NCBI GenBank assembly: GCA_022818135.1
Contig: JAFMSR010000009.1
Coordinates: 12,485,948-12,549,947, forward strand
Reading direction: 5' to 3'
Source: Saxidomus purpurata
Lineage: Eukaryota; Mollusca; Bivalvia; Venerida; Veneridae
Length of the DNA: 64,000 nt
The notes under the pieces are model-generated. The model had not been told where the DNA came from, made no database searches, and saw only the letters and a list, made by a program, of their open reading frames with translations. Below, in pieces: positions 46,840 through 58,564 of this stretch. Within the stretch, counting starts at the first letter, position 1, and every line of letters begins with the position of its first letter. The position numbers and the translations under genes were made by a program.

Positions 46840-48184
46840 TATCTAATGCAATTAAGTCAGTAATTCTTGGCGAAGTTAATACAAAAACAAGATCTTTAAA
46901 CAAAGATGGTCGGCGCAATTTTGATTATATGAACGCAATTCGTAGCTAGATTTTATAGAAAAAAATAATTAAAAACAATGTACACCTAGACCGGGAATCT
47001 AACCCATGGCCCTTCGCTTGCAGAGATGTTAGATTGAATGCGCATACAGAAACGCTTTACAATACCTAAAATCCGATACAACTTTTAGTGGAAGATAAAC
47101 CGCTAAAAATAGGGATGTACCATATCCTTTGCACAGCCGGCATATTTTGTTACACACCCGACAGACTGGCATGTGTTTTTGTAAACACTGTACATCACGT
47201 TATGCTACTTTCGGTTTACTGCGCGTACTGTATGCGTCAGCAAACAGATTGAGCTGTAACATGAAAGTAGAATTTCCATTGGCTTACCTACAGAGGTCAC
47301 TCGCAGGGGCCACCCTGTCTCCTAACCTGCGCATGGACTTTTTTGCTTATGAGAGGTCGATTTTAAGCGTTCTCATAAAATGTCAATATACCTGGGTTTG
47401 AGTACGACATGTCTGCTTTATGTCTATGAAAAATTATTTGCACGCGACACGATCCCACAATGGCCTGTACGCGAACGTTGGTAAAATGAAAATTTTCAAA
47501 GCTGGTAAAATTGTGTCCAAGGTCATTTTCAAGGTTGTCTTAATGTGTCAGCATTTAACTCGGACGTCTGAGCTTTCAATATTCAGGAGCTGTCGGCATA
47601 ACAGACAAAACGTATTGCATACGGTAACTGTCGATTCTATGGAAGGCCAAACCTGTCTTAACCCGCGTATACGGTTTATTACCGTTCAAAGGATATACCT
47701 CAGTAGCCATGTATCGATTGATAAATACAACGTCAGTGGGAACTACCCGACCTTTATGAAGTAACAAGTAAACAATTGTTGCTAAAGCAGCAAAAGAGGA
47801 AAGGGACTGTCTGCTTTTAAGTAGTGTGTGTACGAGTGTTATATCTAGGTTACAGCAAATACCCAAAACCTGTTATTTTTCTGTCGGGTTTCCAGAGATC
47901 AATGTCACTACGCTAAAATGACCCCAAGCAGTTCCAGAAACTAAAAAAATCACGTGTTAACTGTCAAATATACAATTTTAACTCAGAATAACTGATATCG
48001 TATTTTTTAGAGCTTACTAAAAATTCTAAACATGTGTATATGCTAGGTCTGTTTAAAATTAATTTAAGTTGAAAAATTAGTATTCATTATTTCCATATCC
48101 TGCTTATTGCAAAACTTCTAAAGCAGAAAAAGAAAGCTATACTCTGTCCATACACGTTTCTAGTAAAAATAAAACAAAAGGTAA
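46840..48184. other. No gene recognised
   Basis: ORFs at 47129-47401 and 47420-47764 (and the antisense 47576-47866) are open for 90-114 codons, but I see no domain, signal peptide or repeat. Around 46985-47010 is a weak tRNA-like phrase (gaccgggaatctaaccc). Confidence 0.35.
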
Positions 48185-48578
48185 CACGGTGGGGAATCAC
48201 GTGATCAAAATAATCTCTAAATAAAAGTAATTGTATGAAAATGTTAAAAAAATAATGAAAGTTGTTTAGCTTTAAATATGAAATGTAGCCTATCTTATGG
48301 CGACATTAATGTTTTCTAGAACTACATAGGTCTCAATCATAGTCTCCATCCGATTGTAATAAACACTTCAGTACACTGAAATAATTTATTTTTGAAGTGT
48401 TCAGCACATTCAGAAGGTGATTGTTACCGAGACCATAATAGTTCTAGAATACGTTAATGTTGTCATAAGATAATCTACTTTTTATAATCACAGCTGAACA
48501 GCTTTCATTATTTTGTAACATTTTTCATATATTCACTTTCGTTTAGAGATTATTTTGACCATGTGATTCCCCACCGTG
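48185..48578. mobile_element. Transib/RAG-like MITE: CACGGTG ends, 5-bp TSD
   Basis: Ends CACGGTGGGGAATCACGTGA and, inverted, tcacatggt...CCCCACCGTG. TIR similarity runs about 70 bp inward. Direct repeats GGTAA at 48180-48184 and 48579-48583. CACGGTG resembles the Transib terminal heptamer and the V(D)J recombination heptamer, and 5-bp TSDs are characteristic of that superfamily (from memory). No transposase; 394 bp. Confidence 0.75.
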
Positions 48579-48779
48579 GGTAACAGCGATTGGTTAAAAC
48601 TATCCCGAGTTTTTACCATATCCGAGAATAAACGAAAGCGCTCTTCATAATTTTATAAGTGTTACTGCTTGAGTCCAAGCGTTGCATACATGTCATAAAT
48701 GTATAAATTTATGTACATATACATGTACATGGTCATTGGGACCTATGGTGTTGCTATAAAGCTAGCCGTATGACATTTT

Positions 48780-49465
48780 TGTCGAGCCCGCTTGCGGTGA
48801 CCTCGACTTAGTCGTCACTTTTGGCGGTTCGGTGTATGTGCATGCGTCCGTGCGTGCGTGAGTCCGTCCGTCCGATTTTGTCCAGACCATATCTTTTTCA
48901 TGCATGGAGGGATTTTGATGTTACTTGGCACAAATGTTCACCATCATGAGACGGAGTGTCATGCACAAGAACCAGGTCCCTAGGTCTAAGGTCAAGGTCA
49001 CACTTAAAGGTTAAATTCAAGAATGACTTTGTCCGGAGCATATCTTTTTCATGCATGGAGGGATTTTGATTTAACTTGGCACAAATGTTCACCATCATGA
49101 GACGGAGTGTCATGCGCAAGAACCAGGTCCCTAGGTCTAAGGTCAAGGTCACACTTAGAGGTTAAAGTTCAAAGTCAAGAATATCTTTGTCTGGACATTT
49201 CTTCTTCATACATGGAGGGATTTTGATGTTACTTGGTACAAATGTTCACCACCATGGACTTCCCTTGTTTTTAGAATTACTTCCCTTTGTTGTTACTATA
49301 AATAGCTTATATTGTAACTTTTTTATTACTGGCCGTAGAGAAAAATCGAGACCACTTTTCTGTGGTACAACATGCATGTTACATCCAATATTTAGGTGTA
49401 TTTTGACCCATCTCTACTTGGTAAGGAGTTAGCCCTTTTGACATATGGTGGGCTCGACATGTTGC
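48780..49465. repeat. ~130-bp tandem units bounded by inverted 'gtcgagccc / gggctcgac'
   Basis: Opens gtcgagcccgcttgcggtgacc and cgtccgtccgtcc, then three units ('catatctttttcatgcatgg', 'atgagacggagtgtcatgc', 'ctaaggtcaaggtcacactt'). Closes tggtgggctcgacatgttgc. Same architecture as the 14935-15790 repeat. The minus ORF 48898-49152 is a by-product. Confidence 0.85.
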
Positions 49466-49796
49466 ACGTGGGCATCTAGTTAAATGTAATTAATTTATCA
49501 AGCAATATACCTAATGATTGCTTGAAAATGTTACCAATTTTAAGACCAATCTAGATTTACAATGTGGCAAACAATCTTTTAGAAACCTTCTCAAAAGAAC
49601 AGGTGATTGATGCTTATCTTATTTCAACTTGCAAGGCCACAATATAACACACCTACTCTGCCAATGAGCGCGAATTCGATCACGTGATCATAATGTACAA
49701 TAGCTGCGTAGATTCAGCCCATATTACAAATACAAAGTTCATTTTCTGCCGGTATGCTACATTCAACATAAATAAACATAAGCTATGCATAGCTTT
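49466..49796. other. No feature recognised
   Basis: AT-rich spacer between the tandem repeat and the TIR fragment. Confidence 0.4.
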
Positions 49797-49883
49797 TGTA
49801 CGGAAGCCCAATAGTGCCATTTTGATTTTATAGATTGATTTTTTCAACATAATTAAGTTTAAAATTCAAGATACTATGTAAAT
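49797..49883. mobile_element. Terminal fragment of the 1-1225 element family, inverted
   Basis: tacggaagcccaatagtgcc, tagattgattttttcaacataatt and one aaaattcaagatact unit match the right end of 1-1225 in reverse complement. Only one end and one minisatellite unit remain, directly upstream of the 49893 pseudogene. Confidence 0.85.
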
Positions 49884-49892
49884 GATTATATA

Positions 49893-52800
49893 GTGTTAGG
49901 TCAAAATATTGAAAGAATGACAATGCTTCGTGAAAGATATCTGAATTTCCTACTAGACAATTATCCGTATGCTTGTAATGAAAACTACAAAACATACAAG
50001 TTGAAAAACAAGCTTACTACACACTTTCATGGTAGAATCAAATTCTGGCAGCCAAATTTCAAAAGTGAACTGGTATATGCAGCAGAGATTGAAGGTCAGG
50101 CTATAGAAGCAGCATTTGAATTTGCAGCCTCCGATGAAAAGCGCCTTCAAGAGTCGGCCCTTATCCTTAGACGACACATTTTGAATGCCAAGTTGCACTC
50201 TTCTACTATGCCTTGGCCACCACCATCTTCATGGCTTCTATCTGATGAATGTAAGCCACCAGATATTTTGAAAACATTAATTATAAATATTATCTCTGGC
50301 AGATTGAGATCGTCACAAAAAGCTTTATGTAAAGCTGACAGACATGCATCTTCAATAGCTGAAGACATATGTTTTGCTGCGACAAATTGGGAGTGGGTCC
50401 TGTCCAAAAATATATTATTACCAATGACTGTAAGACATTTAAATGCTGAACTAATCACTATTCCTAATCGATTTGGTCATGGGCAGTCATATTCTAAGCG
50501 TGACGATAGAGCTGGAAACTGCTATGTGTAATTCAGTGACTGCTTCAGAGTCCTTCCAGTGAACATATCAGTGGATAACAATGCAGTGTTGCACTTCTGT
50601 TGGGACAATTTTGATCTAAATAAACAAACGCCATCTGGTGCTGGGACAACACACTCAAACATGGTATAGCCATACAAGAAGTAAGAAACATTAATTACAA
50701 AGGCAGTGCCTCTGAGGTTCCATTGATCATGAAAACGAAACAAAGATATGTTAGACCACTTGTAGTCCAAATGAAGGAATGTTATGCAAAGCCAAAAGTC
50801 GAGCCAAAATTTGAGGTTCATACAGGTTCATACATTAAAACCAGAATATGATTTTGACCAAATTAATTTACAATTCTTCACCTGATTTTTCTGTCGAGAG
50901 TTAGGAAGTCAATCTGATATTCAAAGTGTTCCACCTTGGTCAGGATGGCTCTCAAAAACAGGCTACAGTTGACCTTGCTGTTGCCAAAAAAGCATATTCA
51001 CTAGTTTGGCAGACTCCAGAATTTAGCATCATTATAGTAAGAATGGGAGTTTTCCATACACTTTGCTCGGTCTTTGGTACAGTTGGTAAACTGATGAAGG
51101 GTATTGGATCGGCTGAAGTAGTGTAGGAGTCAGGAGTCTGCGATAGTGAATCACTAGCGCAAGGTTATGTCTGGCGGTTACGCCATCTCACAGAGAATCT
51201 ATCATGTGATACAGTGAATGAGGTGGAAAGTTTAAAAGATTTCCTTGATTTCTACTAGTCTTACCAGGCTTTTAAATCAGCAATCAGAGACGGCCAATAT
51301 GAATAAACTGCCAGGCTCTGGTTACAGTATTTAGACAGTGTGAAAATGGTTCTCATGCTGATCAGAGCAACAAAAGAGAATGATCTTGATTTACATGTTG
51401 CAGAATTATTTGAATTATGGCCATTGTTCTTTGCTCTGGACCACAACAATTATGCTAGATATATTCAAGTGTATCTCCTGACTCTTATGAATGTAGACAA
51501 ACTCATTCAGGAATAAAGCAGTTGTTATCTCGAAATGGAGTCAGTGTATCAAGGTTAGCTGTCCCAAGATCCAGGAATGCAATTGATATAACGATAGAGC
51601 AGACAATTAACCGTGATGCCAAAACACAGGGAGGAATCATAGGATTCAGTAGGAATTATGCAGCCTACTACCGCTGGTGCATGACAAGGCACATGAGAGC
51701 AAACTACGTAGAGGCAACGCTCATGTCTACAGATATGGTATCAGAGGAAGAGTCTTGTCACACTGAACTTCAACCAGCCAAAGTTCAAGTTAGTGAGAAA
51801 GATGTTGGCCGAGTAATTGCCGCAGTTGAATGTTTTTTTATCCATTCAGTGGTGATAATAGCGTGAATCACCATTACTTTTTGTCGTCCAGGTTCCAGCT
51901 GCCACTGATATCGCTGATTCACTCCTTGGTGTCATGAAAACTGGTCAAAGAGTAATGGACAAGACTTGTCAAACACTCTGCATCCTTCCATGATCCACTG
52001 AAACGGACCAATATCAAAAACGTTCTCTACCACACAAGTCTCAAAGAAAGTGACTTCATCCAATAATAAACTGATGCAGATAAGAGCAGAACGCAATACA
52101 TTTGGTCAGCTCATCATCCTTGCACTCTAGCATGTCATTGATCTGGAACTAACACTGTCATATCATATCCCCTTGGTCCAGTCCCATGGTATCTCGCAAC
52201 TTCAGATGGCATGCCAGTGAAGACAGACAAAGCTAAAATTCTTCACTATATAGAATCTTCAATTTAACCTACTACTGTACGCCCCACGAATGATGTTGTA
52301 TTTGTTATTGATGGAAATGCAATGATTCATATTTTGACCAATGTACCCAGCACATTTGAGGATGTAGCATACATATATGCTTTTTAAGCAACTTCCTAAG
52401 ACAGCAGAGTTGACTTTGTAACAGATACATATTTGCCACAGTCCATTAAATCATATGAGCGCAGAAGGCGTGGTACAACACGGGTCCAAAGACTAAAACA
52501 CCACGTGACTGGAAAGGCTTCCTCGGAAATGAAGATAACTAGAAACAGCTGATACAGCTAATATTTGAACAGTGGACGTCTGGTACGTATGCCAGTAGGC
52601 TGCAGAGGAGATGTATCAATTATGTGATTGGTGAAGAGTGTCACCGCCTCTCAGGTAATGACGGTGATGCAGAAGTCAATGTAGTAGCACAAGAAGGACC
52701 ATTCTCATCTTAAGAGGAGGCCGATACTCGTATAATATTGCATAGCCTTGATATTGCATCCACAAGGCCACACAGTACTATTAAAGTGCGATCGCCGGGT

Positions 52801-53345
52801 ACAGATGTAGTAATTTTGCTTGCTAGGTACATACCTAAAATAGGATGCACTGTTTTATTTGACACTTGGACAGGTAACAAAAGGCGGCTACTGAATGTGA
52901 ACACAATTTTTGAAAAAAAGGTGAAGAGATATGTTTCATCTTACCAGCAATTCATAGCCTAACAGGATGTGATACAACCAGTGCATTCGACGGTCGAGGA
53001 AAGGTAGCCACTCTGAAACTAGTTGAGAAACACGAACATTATAGAGATACACTTAAACTTCCGGGTCAATATCATTACTATTCCTCTGACCTCATGAGGG
53101 GCATTGAGGTACTGCTGTGTACGATATATGGACAACCCAGGTTCATGAAAAGGTTCCAATTGAAAGGCCAAGTTATTAACTCTTACAGTGGCATAGATAG
53201 AGCTTGTTGCCTCCTTGTAAATCTTCATTAGAGATGCATATCAAATGTGTGAACTACCAAGTCAACGTGTGGCTCAGTCTACATGTGGCTCCATGCTCAT
53301 GAAAATTATCCAAATCTGCCAAGAGTGGAGGAGAGTGGATGGAAT
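49893..53345 (+). pseudogene. Decayed copy of a multicopy invertebrate protein family with PIN-like C-terminal motifs
   Basis: The longest intact part is 49893-50531 (212 codons; FLLDNYPYACNENYKTYKLK, MPWPPPSSWL, then IPNRFGHGQSYSK). After that the protein continues through many stops and frame changes on the same strand: LHFCWDNFDL (50595), VRMGVFHTLCSVFGTVGKLM (51040-51100), FFALDHNNYARYIQVYLLTL (51430-51490), GIIGFSRNYAAYYRWCMTRH (51640-51690), VFVIDGNAM (52300), EADTRI (52720), VRSPGTDVVILLARYI (52785-52830), GNKRRLL, and LTGCDTTSAFDGRGK (52960-53000). Acidic residues in IDGNA, EADT and GTDV resemble a PIN/FEN-like nuclease site. I recognise the block order from highly repeated proteins of cnidarians and molluscs, probably carried by a mobile element; function unknown. 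Dead here. Confidence 0.7.
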
Positions 53346-54455
53346 ATTAATCCCCAAGAAAATGTTTTCCATAAGATGTTGGTCAAAAAACGCCGGCAAA
53401 CATTGGTTCATTGAAAAAACAATTATTTTTTAGGTAAACTATGGCTAATTTTCATAAATCAAACTGCAAAATGTATGACAAAATCGTAGTAACGTATATT
53501 ACAGTATATATATTTTATATTATGATAGTCAAAATACTTGATTTAAAAGCCTATATAACTTTCTGTCATTAAACATATGAAACATAGAACAACATAGTGT
53601 AGAAAATGGTTGGTCACCAATTTATTTAAATCAAAAAGTAACATGTATTACAAAATCGTAGTAACGTATCTAGCCTGGTCAGCAGGCCCTGTAATATAGC
53701 TTGTACTAATAAATATCTATCAGTTTTATTCTAGAGCCAGTCTACTATCCAGCGCCGATTTCAGGGCCTGATAAAAGGCGATTCAAACACCTCAGAAAAC
53801 TGAGGTGTCTTCAATCAATGCCAAATCTTGACCGTTCTCTCACAGCAGGTGATTAAGTTTCATTGCCTGATGTATATGATATACAGCCGATAAAATCTCT
53901 TGCGGTAGCTAGTGGTCAGTTGTTATTAGACCCTTGAATCTGGAAGATAGGATTTACTTCACTGAAACAAAATCATGAAAATCTTGAATGGAAATTATGT
54001 TTAATTTTGTTCACAGACTGGCAGTGGTGAAAGTTTACTTTTTGAAATACATGTAACTCCATGGTTCTTTTGAAACATTTGTTGCCTTATCGATGAAGTG
54101 TGCCAGTATTTTTATGAAGATGCACAGTAGAACACTTTTCACATGACCTTAAAACAAAAATAATATCAAACAGGGAATGCCACGTAAAACTTGTTTTAAC
54201 AGTTATGGGTCTTTGCACAAAACATACTGATTTTATTTTGAACTGCTTCTGTTACTTTGGATATAGCTGCGTTCTAACAAGCCTGGCCTGCAGAATGGTT
54301 TTACAATAAACATGATACATTGATGAAGTGGGATATCTCTTAAACCGATATGGTTCAATATAGTTATCACGTAGTATGTAGAATAGTACCAACTGACCAA
54401 ATGTATGATATTCAGTACAAAATAAGAAGCATGGAAAAGGCAAAGAAGGTTTTAT
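53346..54455. other. No gene; one diverged direct repeat
   Basis: A ~50-bp phrase containing 'acaaaatcgtagtaacgtat' occurs at 53470-53500 and 53650-53672. Nothing else recognised. Confidence 0.45.
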
Positions 54456-54930
54456 ATTGCAAGCTAGTTGATTATTTAATCAAAAAAAGAAATCTCTGAT
54501 TTCATAAAGATATCTCCTAAAATATAGGAGATATCTCTTAAATTCAGAGATATCTCTGCAAATTAAGAAATAGCTTTCTGTTAGTAGAGATATCTCATGT
54601 TTTGAAAGATACCTCCCAATACTAACGAGATATCTTTCGATGTAAAAGAAATATCTCTCCTAGCTCAAAAGATATCTCTGTAAAAGAAAAATCTGTTTAA
54701 AATAGAGATATATCTCTTAAACTTAAAGAGATGTCTCTGTAACTTTGAGAATAGTAAGATATCTCTCAAAAATTGTTAAACAGATATCTCTGTAAGTAGA
54801 AGAGATATCTCTAAGTTCAGGAGATATCTTTCTGTGTTCCCAAGATATCTCTCAGCATGAAAGAGACATCTCTATAAAAGAAGAAACATATTTCTTTGAA
54901 ATTAGAGAGATACAATGACTTGCAATAGTC
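54456..54930. repeat. 'Agatatctc' palindrome-based minisatellite with short inverted ends
   Basis: About 20 occurrences of the palindrome-containing core (a/g)agatatct(c/t), spaced by 10-20 bp of variable A/T-rich sequence. Bounded by tattgcaag (54456-54464) and cttgcaata (about 54921-54930), a 9-bp inverted pair. Cores are conserved while spacers vary. Confidence 0.8.
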
Positions 54931-56729
54931 TAACAATACTGTGCTTTGTTGGAGTACTTTTTTACCTGACATGGCTCAATTACTACTGAAACAGTTCCAA
55001 ATATTATATCTAAAATGTAAATTACGTTTTCAGTCAAAATATCATTTCATGGGCGCCGCCATCTTGTCCGTCTTCCTACCTAGTTTTTTTACGTTTATTT
55101 TCATTGGTTAAACTTTTGAAAGCGCCTTAATTTTACTGGTTCACTTGAGAACCAATATCTAATTGTTTATTTAGTCATGTGATTTTGCACGGGCTTATAT
55201 ATATCCGTGCAATTCTATTAAAATTTAGGTTTTACCGGTCACACCGGTATACCATCGAAGCCTAAGTGCTTCATCTTTTAGAGAAATATTCTCAATTAAC
55301 TGTTGCTTTTAGCAAAACTATTCTAAATTCTTCACTTATTATATCAGCTCTTTACTTAATAAAATCATTCTGTTTTCACATATATATTTATTACATGCAG
55401 ATCTAATAAATACATTTTCTTGAATAATTACTGTTTACAACCATACATTAATAAATACAAGTAGCACTAAGTTGTTGTTTGCTTTTGTCTTGACTAGAAA
55501 ATCTTATATATATTCTGAAACCGCTATACGATCCACACTTAATAATAATTCGAACCACTATATATACGGCTATCACGTCAGTCGCTAGCCCCAGCCCCAG
55601 AATTAGACCCTGGTACACTACATAGGTCAGGTATACGCAACACACTGACATCCTCACGCTTATCACATATAATACATATACATGGCACATGTAACAGTTA
55701 ATTATATAAGTTCTTTTCGCAATTATAATTGCTTTTAACATTTTTAAAGTCTTGCATATATAATTACAATTCAATACTAAGGGGGTTTAGGGGATGAAGA
55801 AATTTTAGTGATGCTTAGAAAATTATTAAAACAAATCTTAGATACTTCAGTTATTTTTTGGCTTGCATTCTCCTATGTGGTACCTTAGTGGCTTCGTTAT
55901 GTAACAGCACACACCCAGATAGACTAAAATATTTTTTTCAATTGATATACAATTTTCAATATTTGGTAAAATGGGTTTTCCAATGTTTCAAAAAAATAAG
56001 TACGAAATAATGGTGAATTAAAACAATTACATAAGTTGTTGGAACTATTGATAATTACTGTTCAGAACTGGACACCTTAGCACTGCAACAGAAGTTTCAA
56101 CCTTTGGCTGTACAAGGACAGAAAAACATGTGAATTTTGACATTGGCTCATAAATATCATCGTCGAAACCCACGGTTGGTTAGCAGGATTTCTAATGTCA
56201 ATGTTAAGGAAAAAATGAAGTCGGAAATAGCACAGGCATGACTGAGCTATGATTGTTATATCTGTATTTCTTAAAAGTACGTCGTGTATTCCATGGTATC
56301 TTTTAAAGTATCTTTCCACTACACATTTTTATTAAGGTTGGATAAATCTACTATAAATCATTGTAAAGTATGCAGGTAACCTATGCAGTCGCTTTGCAAC
56401 CCGTCAATCGGGTGCCCAGTAGGACAGTTTTTAAAGGTGTAGCTAAATAGTTGCTGCATATTATTAATTTCATAATGAACACTACACCGACATTCAATAT
56501 AATTTACTTCAAGGTCAGTCAAGGTCAAAATACAAAAAAAAAACAATAAAAAATATATAATATTTCTTCAATATTTCCTTGTCTAAGAATGCTGTCATCT
56601 AAGAATCGAATTGCTGATTGCATTCTTTTCTATTAATCATGCAACTATTTTTTTTCAAAGAGTTGTTATATAATTATTAACATTTTAATGAAAACAGCTA
56701 CTTTTCTTACCATGTGACTTAGATGATTG
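54931..56729. other. No gene recognised
   Basis: Includes a few mollusc-repeat-like phrases and ORFs (55448-55774 minus, 56077-56319 minus) without recognisable features. Confidence 0.4.
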
Positions 56730-58133
56730 TATGGAACGCCAAATCTTTATATACTCAAATATTTGAAGAGGTCTTTAAATATTTGAGAGCTCTTCAAATA
56801 CTTTTAGAGGTCTCAATTTCAATTAGAGATATCTCCAAATAATTATAGCGCGCAATAATTGTAACAGAGCGGTCTTTAAATATTTGGAGAGCTCTCTAAG
56901 TCAATTTTTGATATCAAAAATTTATTTAAAGCGTGCAATCAATTAATTGTAGACCTCTCCGATTCAGTTGAAGAATCAAAAATTAAGGTGTAATTCAGCT
57001 GCTTTTAAGAGCTCTGCCATAGGATTGAAGAGGTCTCTAATTGAATTGAAGACATCTCTTACTGTTTTATAGCTCGCTACAAATTAATTTATAGAGGTCT
57101 TGAATTCAATTAGAGACCTCTCTAAATCAATTTGAGCGCGGTGAAATTTAATTTTAGATATCTTAAAGTCGATGTTAATACATGCCAAATCTACATATAC
57201 TAAAGTATTTGAAGAGGTCTATAAATATTTGGAGAGCTCTGTAAAATATTTGGAGAGGTCTACAAATCAATTAAAGATATCAAAAATTCGCTTGTAGCGC
57301 GGTTCAAATACATTGGTTAAGAGACATCTATAATTCAATTGAAGAGGTCTCCAATTGAATTAGAGACCTCTATAATTGTTTTACAGCACGCAAAAAATGA
57401 GTTAACGATATCAAAAATTGATTTAGAGAGGTCTCTAATTTAATTGTACCGCGCTTTAATATTGTTAATCACAATTCATTAACAACCTTGAAAGAGAGAG
57501 CTCTCAAATAAAACAATTGAAGCGCGGTACAATTCAATTATAGACCTCTCAAAAACAATTTTTGATATCATTAATTTATTTCTTGCATGCTGTAAAACAA
57601 AAATAGAGTTCTCCAATTGAAATGGAGACCTCTTCAGTTGAATTATAGATGTCTCCAAATCAATGGATTTAACCGCGCTACAAACGAATTTTTGATATCT
57701 TTAATTGATTTATAGACCTCTCCAAATAGTTTACAGAGCTCTCCAAATATTTAAAGACCTCTTCAAATAATTGAGTGTATGTAGATTTGGCATGAATTCA
57801 AGATATCTAAAATTGAATTTCATCGAGCTCAAATTGATTTAGAGAGGTCTCTATTTGAATGCCAGACCTCTCTTATTTAATTTGTAGCGAGCTTTAATAT
57901 AACGAGAGAGGTCTTCAAATCAATAAGAGACCTCTTCAATTCAATCACAGAGCTCCTTAAAACAGCTGAAATACACCTTAATTTTTGATATCACTTATTA
58001 AATTGTAGAGGTCTTCAATTCATTTATTGCGCGCTTAAAATCAAATTTTGATATCATTAATTGAATTAGAGAGCTCTCCAAATATTTTAAGACCTCTTCA
58101 AATATTTGAGTATATGTAGATTTGGCATTCCAT
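56730..58133. mobile_element. 1.4-kb foldback built from short palindromes, TATGGAACGCC end, 6-7 bp TSD
   Basis: Left end TATGGAACGCCAAATCT, right end AGATTTGGCATTCCATA. Flanks atgattg at 56723-56729 and again at 58134-58140. It folds around about 57480-57490. Nearly all of it consists of spaced palindromic words (agagctct, agaggtct/agacctct, gatatc, gcgcgc/accgcgct) separated by A/T-only spacers. The sub-end phrase catgccaaatctacatatac reappears inside (57182, inverse near 57780), so it looks like nested or duplicated termini. No coding capacity. Confidence 0.9.
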
Positions 58134-58564
58134 ATGATTGGCCATAGTAAATCGCTCTTTCTATGGCAGTGTAATGTTCAAATGTGACAGTTTTAGTTTC
58201 AAAGTTCTAGCTGGATGTTAGCATCAACAATAGTTCTTTTATCATATGTTTTAATTAAGCATACTGGACTGGTCCCTCCATGGTCAGTTTCAAGGTCATT
58301 TGAAGGTCCTTCTAAAAACTGATGTTTTTTCACTGTATTTTAATGCTGGTACATTCAGTTCGAAAGACCCGTCCTCGTTATATACCATTTACCGTAAACT
58401 TCCAATAGTTTTGCATTTTATTATTATGTGTCTTTCAGAGATATATGTTAGCAAATATTATAAAGAAAGACGTGCCTCTATAAAAAAAAACTCCATTGTC
58501 AATTACTATATTATCTTCATGGTTTGACATGTGGATTATAAACCCATATCTACAACCCAACTCT
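58134..58564. other. Spacer between two foldbacks, no feature
   Basis: Unique-looking sequence; the 75-codon ORF at 58300-58527 has no recognisable features. Confidence 0.4.

Noticed and set aside
47129..47866. Overlapping ORFs of 90-114 codons
   Set aside because: No recognisable domain, and one overlaps another on the opposite strand; treated as chance.
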